Part shown: positions 1-5,776 of the stretch, piece by piece
Layout: each line of letters starts with the position of its first letter
How positions within the stretch are numbered: position 1 is the stretch's first letter
NCBI GenBank assembly: GCA_030433395.1
Contig: JAUILX010000036.1
Coordinates: 1 to 8,938, forward strand
Length of the DNA: 8,938 nt
Direction: 5' to 3'
Source: Chlamydiia bacterium
GTDB taxonomy: Bacteria; Chlamydiota; Chlamydiia; Chlamydiales; JACKPQ01
The notes under the pieces: model-generated
The model's database searches: none
The model's input: the letters and a program-made list of their open reading frames with translations, nothing else
What the model was told of the DNA's origin: nothing
Program-made: the position numbers and the translations under genes

Positions 1-100
1 TGACTTCATCAATGATGATGAGCTAATCGAGGTCACACCTCAAAACATCCGCATTCGTAAACGCTACCTCACCGAAAACGAGCGCAAACGCAAGAAGTAA
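1..100 (+). repeat. Direct repeat, left copy of typA 3' end
   Basis: Bases 1-100 are identical by eye, base for base, to 3675-3774 (offset 3674 bp). The repeat begins at or beyond the window edge, so 100 bp is a minimum. The right copy suggests that the duplicated block is about 240 bp. Identity ends exactly after the typA stop codon: the next bases are gtcac here and tagct in the other copy. Confidence 0.97.
2..100 (+). CDS. typA: TypA/BipA translational GTPase, C-terminal end (partial, 5' end outside window)
   Basis: The first full codon is at base 2 and the TAA stop is at 98-100, giving 32 residues. They match the conserved C-terminal tail of TypA/BipA, with the typical order DDELIEVTP, then IRIRKRYL, then TENERKRK. 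TypA is a ribosome-associated GTPase of the EF-G/LepA family involved in ribosome assembly and stress adaptation. Only the extreme C-terminus is visible, so GTPase motifs cannot be checked. The same 100 bases recur at 3675-3774. This left copy is presumed to belong to the full-length gene because it reads in from the window edge, but that cannot be proven here. Its stop is separated by 1 bp from the stop of the convergent 1099-aa gene, and no terminator is visible between them. Confidence 0.85.
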   Translation, partial: DFINDDELIEVTPQNIRIRKRYLTENERKRKK

Positions 101-101
101 G

Positions 102-3100
102 TCACTTTTCTTCCATATCGATTGCATCGCTTTCTCGCCTGCGCTTCCTATGCTCAAAGTTTGTCTTTGAGTAATCAGGTGATACACCACCTTGGGCGTT
201 AACGTACATCAAACAACGGCCAGCGTCAATAGCTTTTCTTTCTGCAATAGACAAAAGCAACTTTTTTAAGTGCTTTTGAACCAACGCCATAACCTTCTTC
301 TCTATCTTTTCTTTTGCAATTGTTGTTTTTACTGCAGAAAGGTCATTTTTTAAATCCACATACTGCTTCTTGCTTAACCCATACTTTTGTGAAATAAAAT
401 CTCGATAGGGATGTTTGAAATTAGGCATCCGAGCAGAGACTTGAGCAACAATGCTGTCTTCTGAAATGCAACCAACAAAAACTGTTTCGCATGCGTTCAG
501 ATAGCGGTGGTTAAGATTAATTTTCTTCTGAACATTAAGGTGGGGTAAATGCTCTGCTCCAGAAGTCATAAAATCTTGAGGCTTATGAAGTAAAACATAA
601 ACACGTCCGAGGTAGGGATGCCGAGGCCGGCCTGACGAGGAGTAGTTAGCACGAAGTGTCTCTTTAGCCTTAAAAACCCCATCACCCACCCCATATTTTA
701 CAGCCATCCCTGGAGTATGTGAAGTAGATATAAATGGATTACACCGAATCTTGATTTTAGAAAAAATACTTTCAATCATGGCGCTTTCTTTTTTACTGCG
801 ATTAGATTTTCCTGTCATGTCTTTGTGAAACTCGGTATAAGAATTAGAATATCTTTGTGCAAGTAAGTAGTAGGGGCTATCAAACTTAAACCGGTTCCTA
901 CCTGATGTCCAGTAGCTCTCAACCGGCTCACCATGTTTTAATTCATGAAATAATCGAATAAGCTCTTTTCCTTTTGATCCTTTGTCAGAGCCAGCTTGTG
1001 TTGCCTCAGATGCATAAATGGGACTCACAACCGTTTTTTTAGCAACTTCCTTTCTCCTACCTTTACTTCCTAAAGAAGGAAAAAAGTGAACTCCTCTATA
1101 ATGAGGCAAGTAAAACTCAGAAAACCCTTGTAATTGATCCAAATTTTCACGAAGGGGTTTATCAGCAAGTCCTGATAATTCCCGCGTATTTTTCTCTAAA
1201 ATATCATGATGCCTTGTTGTATCGCATATACTTATATCTTGATATGTATATTCATTTTCATCCTCTGAATCGTCACTAAATTGCTCTTCATAAGTCTTTA
1301 GATAGGTTTCTTTATTCTCTGATCGCCAAATAAAATGGCGTGCACACTCTCTATTATTGTTTCTAATATCAATATCAGCCTCAAGCTTTAATAAAACCAT
1401 TGCACAGCCAAAAAAACCATTTCTCAAGGCAATATGCAAAGCAGTATCCCCATTTTCATCTTGCAAATCTGGACTAACTCCATAAGAGATAAGACAGTTT
1501 AGCAATTCTGGGTGGTCGTGTTGAGCTGCAATGTGTAATATACTTTGAAGACCTTTTCGAATACTCTTAATTGCTTGATCTTTTACAATTAAGAGTTTGA
1601 CCATCTTTCTCTGTTCATGAGAATAAATATCCGCCGGCATCAATTTTTGAATTTTTCTGTTAATCAGAAGGGATTGATTGATTTCATTACAAACAATATC
1701 TCCTTCAGAATAGACAAAACTTGTTAGTGTGCAGTTACCATTTAGCCCATCAATAATATCCTGGAAAGCTTCACTAACTTGATCTTTGTTTGGTTCCATC
1801 CGTATATCGAGACTTTCTACCACAGAGCTCTCTCTAATAAAGTTTGCTATAGCTTTGTACACACCCCTTTCAAGATTAGGATCATTGCACAAACAAAGAG
1901 GGGGGTCGATGACAAACCGTTTGAGGGCCTTCATAGTCTGAACAGATTTTAGTAGTTGAAGTAAATAACCGTCGCTATTTAGTTCAATTGACCATACAAG
2001 TGTTTCTAGTTTGTCCCATCTCTTAAACTGCCAAAATAGATCTACACCCTCTGGCCACTTAGCCGAGTTTGAATGAGGTCCTTTTAGTCTAATTGTTTTT
2101 AAATTTTTCAGCCCTGCTAAACATTCAAACAATTTCTTTCTTTTATCTCCCCACAATAAACTACTAAACGACAAATCTAACTCTTCTAGAAGTGGCCCAT
2201 ATCCATATATCTTTGAAATAAATAGATCAAAGTCAACTAGCTTTCCTTTTATGGCAACTAGTTCAGATCGTCTATAACTATTAGTAACGTCATTCAATCC
2301 AAATATATCCATTGTATGAAAGTTTAGATACTTAATTGTGTTGCAATCACTAAATAGATTTTTTGCAAAGTTAATATTTTCTAAACAAAACAGGTCTGGA
2401 ACGCGATCCCTGACATAATCCGAAGAACCAAGTGTTAAGACTTCAAGCGGCATATCTTTAACAAGGTAATGTATTTCTTTAATCACACTCTGCTCAAAAA
2501 TAAAAGCCACAGAAAGCTCTCTCAAATCCTTCAAGCAAGCTGCAACATCTAGCAGTCGGGTAATATGGTCGTGGTTATTAGTGTCTAAAACCAACTTTAG
2601 TGATCTAACCGGTGTCTTTTTGAAATAATTTGGCATAACATTGCTTAAAACCCGCAAGGACTCTCTAAAGTCAAAAATTTGGATATCTAGAATTGCAGAT
2701 TTGGGATCCCAACAGCATTTAACCAAAGAAGTCGAGCCTTTTTTATACTGTCGATCCCGGGGATCCACTAAACGGACTGATAAAGATGTTATTTCATATC
2801 TGCTGTACTGCAAAAGAAGTTTGTCAATTGCATTTAATCCAGCTGCTTCACTTACTTTTAGTATAGCATTTTCAGGCTTCCTCCTACTTTCAGAACATGG
2901 GAAATTAAGACTATTTCTGGTTGCACAACAAGGATTTAGAGCAAGTGGCCCCTCACCTTTATCAAAACAATGATTTTTGGATATGAGTTTAACTGATGAG
3001 TCCAATTTTGGAAAAACTGGCAAGTCATTCAAACCTGCAGCTGACCCTGTTGTAAACGCCTTAATTTTACAAAGGGAAAAATCAAATGAGTTTAGTCTTG

Positions 3101-3401
3101 TAAGGCCTTTCACTGCATTAAAAATCTCTTGTATGCATTCATTATTGGGGAATTCAACTTTAGAAAAACCTAAATAAACGATCGAGCGGTTTAAACTCAA
3201 AGCACGTGAGAGCTGTTCAACATCTTTAGTGTTGAAGCAAGTGTTATAAAACTCTAATCGCGTAAATACATTCTCACTTATATTGTCGATCACTAGCTGT
3301 AAACCTTTTTCATCAATATGCATTAAAGACTCTTCTGGCAAGCAAGTAATCGTTCCTCCCAAAATTTTCCACAGAATCTGCTTGCAACTCTCTACGCTCA
3401 T
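102..3401 (-). CDS. Large leucine-rich/ankyrin repeat protein with ADP-ribosyltransferase-like C-terminal region; putative effector
   Basis: I do not recognise a named gene. The 1099-aa product has no signal peptide or membrane segment. Irregular leucine-rich repeats cover roughly residues 44-110 and 265-500 (for example GLTRLNSFDFSLCKI, LLEELDLSFSSL, GLKNLKTIRLKG). Two ankyrin repeats lie at about 617-690 (LHIAAQHDHPELLNCL, then GDTALHIALRNG), followed by an acidic linker (709-717). The C-terminal region (about 760-1000) contains a YRG triplet at 768-770, an F-ISTS motif at 890-894 and E972 in a YLNACETVFVGCIS strand. This order resembles the R-S-E class of ADP-ribosyltransferases, but the usual paired ExE is missing and the YRG-to-STS distance (about 120 residues) is long; R850 is an alternative arginine. 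The end is basic (RKRRR, 1085-1089). The start at 3401 is supported by AGGAGG 7 nt upstream. A sampled line (1981-2040) has 21/60 G+C, lower than the men genes. Repeat architecture is clear; enzymatic activity and secretion into host cells are inference. Confidence 0.8.
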   Translation of the reverse strand: MSVESCKQILWKILGGTITCLPEESLMHIDEKGLQLVIDNISENVFTRLEFYNTCFNTKDVEQLSRALSLNRSIVYLGFSKVEFPNNECIQEIFNAVKGLTRLNSFDFSLCKIKAFTTGSAAGLNDLPVFPKLDSSVKLISKNHCFDKGEGPLALNPCCATRNSLNFPCSESRRKPENAILKVSEAAGLNAIDKLLLQYSRYEITSLSVRLVDPRDRQYKKGSTSLVKCCWDPKSAILDIQIFDFRESLRVLSNVMPNYFKKTPVRSLKLVLDTNNHDHITRLLDVAACLKDLRELSVAFIFEQSVIKEIHYLVKDMPLEVLTLGSSDYVRDRVPDLFCLENINFAKNLFSDCNTIKYLNFHTMDIFGLNDVTNSYRRSELVAIKGKLVDFDLFISKIYGYGPLLEELDLSFSSLLWGDKRKKLFECLAGLKNLKTIRLKGPHSNSAKWPEGVDLFWQFKRWDKLETLVWSIELNSDGYLLQLLKSVQTMKALKRFVIDPPLCLCNDPNLERGVYKAIANFIRESSVVESLDIRMEPNKDQVSEAFQDIIDGLNGNCTLTSFVYSEGDIVCNEINQSLLINRKIQKLMPADIYSHEQRKMVKLLIVKDQAIKSIRKGLQSILHIAAQHDHPELLNCLISYGVSPDLQDENGDTALHIALRNGFFGCAMVLLKLEADIDIRNNNRECARHFIWRSENKETYLKTYEEQFSDDSEDENEYTYQDISICDTTRHHDILEKNTRELSGLADKPLRENLDQLQGFSEFYLPHYRGVHFFPSLGSKGRRKEVAKKTVVSPIYASEATQAGSDKGSKGKELIRLFHELKHGEPVESYWTSGRNRFKFDSPYYLLAQRYSNSYTEFHKDMTGKSNRSKKESAMIESIFSKIKIRCNPFISTSHTPGMAVKYGVGDGVFKAKETLRANYSSSGRPRHPYLGRVYVLLHKPQDFMTSGAEHLPHLNVQKKINLNHRYLNACETVFVGCISEDSIVAQVSARMPNFKHPYRDFISQKYGLSKKQYVDLKNDLSAVKTTIAKEKIEKKVMALVQKHLKKLLLSIAERKAIDAGRCLMYVNAQGGVSPDYSKTNFEHRKRRRESDAIDMEEK

Positions 3402-3408
3402 TTTAAAT

Positions 3409-3414
3409 CCTCCT
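3409..3414 (-). promoter_or_regulatory. Ribosome binding site of the 1099-aa gene
   Basis: Read on the minus strand, this is a full AGGAGG Shine-Dalgarno sequence with a 7-nt spacer before the ATG at 3401. It is the strongest ribosome binding site in the window and fixes the start codon. It suggests efficient translation if the gene is transcribed. Confidence 0.85.
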
Positions 3415-3478
3415 GAAGTGACTAAACTAGTTCATGATCCAAAAAGCACTCTTTTAAATCAAACATTTTCTAAGACCT

Positions 3479-3507
3479 ATTATGAGAAAAAGCCTAGCCC
3501 TAGCCAA
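3479..3507 (-). promoter_or_regulatory. Predicted sigma70-type promoter of the 1099-aa gene
   Basis: Minus-strand reading gives TTGGCT (3502-3507, 4 of 6 to TTGACA), a 17-bp spacer and CATAAT (3479-3484, 5 of 6 to TATAAT), located about 80 bp upstream of the ATG. Spacing is ideal, and the site lies entirely inside the inserted segment, so the gene appears to carry its own promoter. The spacer contains a short tandem CCTAGC pair (3493-3504 on the plus strand). This is a by-eye prediction only. Confidence 0.45.
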
Positions 3508-3527
3508 TGTTAATTCCTTCGGTTAAG

Positions 3528-3534
3528 AATAGCT
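3528..3534. repeat. 7-bp direct repeat AATAGCT, left of typA remnant
   Basis: AATAGCT occurs immediately before the first codon (GTA at 3535) that aligns with TypA, and again at 3773-3779, overlapping the remnant's stop codon. The two copies bracket the duplicated typA tail. It could be a target-site duplication, a microhomology scar or chance. Confidence 0.5.
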
Positions 3535-3774
3535 GTAGGAGCACATGACCGCGACAACGACCTTAACGTCAACATCGTGAAAGAAAAAGCGATGACCAAC
3601 GTGCGCAACACAGCTGGCGCAGAAGAAGCAGCCGTTTTAACAGCACCGACAAAATTTAACCTTGAGCAAGCCCTTGACTTCATCAATGATGATGAGCTAA
3701 TCGAGGTCACACCTCAAAACATCCGCATTCGTAAACGCTACCTCACCGAAAACGAGCGCAAACGCAAGAAGTAA
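3535..3774 (+). pseudogene. typA: Truncated duplicate of the typA 3' end (C-terminal 79 codons plus stop)
   Basis: Frame 3535-3774 translates to VGAHDRDNDLNVNIVKEKAM and onward to the same tail as the left-edge typA, ending at TAA 3772-3774. In TypA proteins this corresponds to the conserved 'VGEHsRDNDL-VN' segment through the C-terminus. Upstream codons (FLRLRIA after a stop at 3511-3513) no longer resemble TypA, placing the breakpoint at about 3530-3535. There is no GTPase domain, no ribosome binding site and no ATG start; a GTG at 3577 is just an internal valine codon. No frameshift or stop has accumulated, and the last 100 bp equal the other copy, so the duplication is recent or maintained by gene conversion. 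It may be the displaced original tail of typA, still joined to the original downstream neighbour. Confidence 0.85.
3675..3774 (+). repeat. Direct repeat, right copy of typA 3' end
   Basis: Identical by eye to bases 1-100. Together the two copies flank the 1099-aa gene and its promoter. Homologous recombination between them would excise 3674 bp and leave a single typA tail joined to the 415-aa gene region. Confidence 0.97.
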
Positions 3775-3779
3775 TAGCT
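3773..3779. repeat. 7-bp direct repeat AATAGCT, right of typA remnant
   Basis: This is the second copy of the heptamer at 3528-3534. It straddles the typA remnant stop (TAA) and the following intergenic bases. After the left typA copy the corresponding bases are AAGTCAC, so the heptamer is present only at the right-hand copy. Confidence 0.5.
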
Positions 3780-3811
3780 CTATTCTTTTCTTTTTGATAA
3801 GATGACTCCCT
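3775..3811 (+). other. Short intergenic leader before the 415-aa gene
   Basis: These 37 bp are pyrimidine-rich (ctattcttttctttttg). I see no Shine-Dalgarno match in front of the ATG at 3812, no convincing -35/-10 pair and no hairpin terminator. This suggests that the 415-aa gene was originally read through from typA, or that it uses a weak or non-canonical start. Confidence 0.5.
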
Positions 3812-5059
3812 ATGAAAGTTTATAGAGGTCTGACAATATCTGTTGCTACAGGCAACTCTAAAGAGCTATCCCATAGCTTTAGAAACGCAGAGTCTTTTCA
3901 AAGTCTTAAAGAGCGCGGCTCGACTGAAAAATTAAACAACATTAGCGCTAGAGTAGGCGAGTCTGCAATCGTTATTTTTAATGAATACTGCAACGAACAA
4001 GCCTACAGAAAAGAAATTCTCCTCATCAAAAAAATAGATCCTAATCGAGTCATTGGCCTTTGCGATTTTCGTGAAAACCCAGAAGACGTTAATGACTATA
4101 CCTACATCAAAGCCTTTGCAGGGTGGAGCCATTCTACTCTCCTTGGCACACTAAGCAATCCCACAGCCCTGCATCTGAAAGTCAAATCCCGTACATCGAT
4201 TTGGCAATCACTAAGCAACATCTCAACTCAAGCATTGTCTTATCTAAGCATTGAAACAAAACAAAATGTTAGCGCGAATAAATTGTTAAAATTTATGAGG
4301 ACTGCTTCAAATTTACGCACACTTCGAGTGCGCGTTGCATTTGATCAAGAGCAAGCTACTGAGTTCCTGTCTCATTTTTTTACAAGCGAAATGCGCAATG
4401 CATCTAGCATAGATTTTCCAGAAAGTGCAGCTCAAAAGCTAGCTCTTTTGCGAAATCATCCATCAAAACATATAAGCTTTAACATCATCCCTTCAAATGG
4501 TTGCAACAAATATGAACCCTATCAAGCTTTAAGTTTTCACTATAGTGAACCACTAGACCTAATTTCTAAGGGCACATTAGCCATTATGAAAAAGCGCTAT
4601 GATTACCTTGCCAAATTGCTTAAGGAGGGCCTTAACCCACTTTGCATCTGTAAAATTGCTTTTCAGCTTCGTGATACTGATGCAATAAAAACGCTTGTTG
4701 AAAACGGGCTGCAGCTAGATGATTGTAAAGATTTGTGCATCAAGACCATTGAAGAAGAGCAATACGATTTTTTAAAGGTTTTAGTTGAATTAGGACTAAA
4801 TCCACAAATCGTCTCTCAAGCAGTCATTGCTTCAAATCATAAAAAAATCATTGCTCTCATGGTTGAGCACGGACTTTACCTAACTCCAGCAGAAATCAGG
4901 CGTTATAAAAGCCATGAAGAAGCTATCTTACTTTATAAATCCTACGCCCCTCCTGAAAAACCACTGTCTGAAATTGAGCAGCTCAGAGCTGAAGTCAAAC
5001 GCCTCACATACAGAGTCGGTGATCTAGAAGATCGCCTACGCATCTTAGAAAAAAACTAG
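3812..5059 (+). CDS. 415-aa protein with ankyrin-like and LRR-like segments and C-terminal coiled coil; putative effector relative
   Basis: I do not recognise a named family. Residues 1-90 start with MKVYRGL and include AYRKEILLIKKIDPNRVIG (64-82). The spacing of the latter, glutamate-hydrophobic strand-I-x-x-(N/D)-x-(V/I), resembles the E972 strand of the minus-strand 1099-aa protein, so a degenerate ADP-ribosyltransferase-like fold is possible but weakly supported; no STS motif is visible. Residues 147-186 align without gaps to residues 271-310 of the 1099-aa protein (about 10 of 40 identical, including the L-R-L-V core), an LRR-like segment. About four degenerate ankyrin-like helical pairs cover 255-375 (AKLLKEGLNPL, TLVENGLQLDD, VLVELGLNPQ, LMVEHGLYLT). 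Residues 385-413 form a short heptad coiled coil. No signal peptide or membrane segment is visible. A sampled line (4261-4320) has 19/60 G+C, well below the men genes. The ATG at 3812 is the only reasonable start but lacks a clear ribosome binding site. It ends 33 bp before ubiE. Confidence 0.75.
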   Translation: MKVYRGLTISVATGNSKELSHSFRNAESFQSLKERGSTEKLNNISARVGESAIVIFNEYCNEQAYRKEILLIKKIDPNRVIGLCDFRENPEDVNDYTYIKAFAGWSHSTLLGTLSNPTALHLKVKSRTSIWQSLSNISTQALSYLSIETKQNVSANKLLKFMRTASNLRTLRVRVAFDQEQATEFLSHFFTSEMRNASSIDFPESAAQKLALLRNHPSKHISFNIIPSNGCNKYEPYQALSFHYSEPLDLISKGTLAIMKKRYDYLAKLLKEGLNPLCICKIAFQLRDTDAIKTLVENGLQLDDCKDLCIKTIEEEQYDFLKVLVELGLNPQIVSQAVIASNHKKIIALMVEHGLYLTPAEIRRYKSHEEAILLYKSYAPPEKPLSEIEQLRAEVKRLTYRVGDLEDRLRILEKN

Positions 5060-5092
5060 ACGCTTTATCAAAATAATGTTAAAATATGAGGC
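5057..5092 (+). promoter_or_regulatory. Candidate promoter and ribosome binding site in front of ubiE
   Basis: TAGACG (5057-5062) and TAAAAT (5080-5085) with a 17-bp spacer match sigma70 hexamers at 4/6 and 5/6. A start site about 7 nt beyond -10 would fall at the ubiE ATG, implying a leaderless message. Alternatively the gene is read from upstream and uses GAGG (5088-5091), which sits only 1 nt from the ATG. Both readings are weak. Confidence 0.25.
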
Positions 5093-5776
5093 ATGAGTAC
5101 AATTTCGCGCGATGGCGTTCATCGCATGTTCAATGCAATTTCTTTAACCTACGATCGCGCTAATCGCATCATGACCCTAGGACAAGACATGCGCTGGCGC
5201 AGGCAATTCAAGCGCTTCATGCCCAAGGGTAAATCAAAACTTTTAGATATGGCTACAGGCACTGGCGATCAGATCATTGCTCTATTAGATCATATCGATT
5301 CAGCTGTCGGTATCGATCTTGCAAAAGACATGTTATCAATAGGCAAAGAGAAACTACGTAAACACGATCATGTTGAACTCATTTATGGAGATGCACTCAG
5401 CGTCCCCTTTACAGATGAACATTTTGACGTTGTAACGATGAGCTTTGGGATTCGCAACGTGACAGACACGATGGCATGCCTGCGCGAGATGCACCGCACA
5501 TTAAAGCCAGGCGGACGCACCATTATTCTAGAAGGTGGCATTACAACTCACTCCTTTCTGCGTCCGCTTCATTTATTCTACCTACGCCATATTTTACCCA
5601 GAATTGGTGCCCTTATTTCTAAGCACCATTCTGCATATAAATACTTAAACGAAACAATCGAGAGCTATCCACATGGGCCCGCATTCGAAAAAATGCTGCG
5701 CGATGCTGGTTTTTCTTACGCAAAAGCAAACCCATTATTTTTCGGGAGTGTATATCTATATGTCGCAGACAAGTAA
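5093..5776 (+). CDS. ubiE: Demethylmenaquinone C-methyltransferase (UbiE/MenG)
   Basis: This 227-aa class I SAM-dependent methyltransferase carries out the last step of menaquinone synthesis, C-methylation of demethylmenaquinone. Family marks are all visible: YDRANRIMTLGQDMRWRRQF (20-39, UbiE signature), the SAM-binding LDMATGTGD loop (51-59), acidic D75 after strand 2 (GIDLAKDML), GDA (99-101), FGIRN (118-122), EMHRTLKPGG (132-141) and YLNETIESYP (184-193). Length is normal for bacterial MenG. An in-frame TGA at 5087-5089 excludes an earlier start, so the ATG at 5093 is used unless initiation is internal. menG is preferred functionally over ubiquinone-type UbiE because menF, menD and menH follow. 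It overlaps menF by 17 bp. Confidence 0.95.
   Translation: MSTISRDGVHRMFNAISLTYDRANRIMTLGQDMRWRRQFKRFMPKGKSKLLDMATGTGDQIIALLDHIDSAVGIDLAKDMLSIGKEKLRKHDHVELIYGDALSVPFTDEHFDVVTMSFGIRNVTDTMACLREMHRTLKPGGRTIILEGGITTHSFLRPLHLFYLRHILPRIGALISKHHSAYKYLNETIESYPHGPAFEKMLRDAGFSYAKANPLFFGSVYLYVADK
5744..5748 (+). promoter_or_regulatory. Ribosome binding site for menF inside ubiE
   Basis: GGGAG lies 11 nt before the ATG at 5760, within the ubiE coding sequence. The spacing is a little long but this is the only Shine-Dalgarno-like sequence nearby. It supports 5760 over the in-frame ATG at 5673, which lies deep inside ubiE. Confidence 0.5.

Noticed and set aside
2701..2712. Perfect 12-bp palindrome TTGGGATCCCAA
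   Set aside because: It lies inside the coding sequence of the 1099-aa gene, encodes ordinary residues and has no partner site. Probably chance.
2748..2768. Cloning-polylinker-like string (CCCGGGGATCC, with SmaI and BamHI sites)
   Set aside because: The match to a vector multicloning site is only about 11 bp. The minus-strand reading frame passes through it without interruption and no further vector sequence follows. Coincidence is the simpler reading.
2641..3513. Several plus-strand open frames of 66-110 codons opposite the 1099-aa gene
   Set aside because: They are antisense to a well-supported gene with repeat domains, have no ribosome binding sites and no recognisable protein features.
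3577..3774. Possible stand-alone small protein starting at GTG 3577
   Set aside because: The TypA-like frame continues upstream of the GTG, the GTG is the valine codon in the conserved segment, and there is no ribosome binding site. It is part of the typA remnant.
3402..3811. CRISPR array, tRNA or integrase remnant in the widest gap between intact genes
   Set aside because: No spaced short repeats, cloverleaf or recombinase motifs are visible. The gap holds only the promoter and ribosome binding site, the typA remnant and a short leader.
5673..5759. Longer menF start at ATG 5673
   Set aside because: The extra 29 codons lie wholly inside ubiE in another frame and encode nothing resembling MenF. 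ATG 5760 has a Shine-Dalgarno-like GGGAG and gives a natural short overlap.
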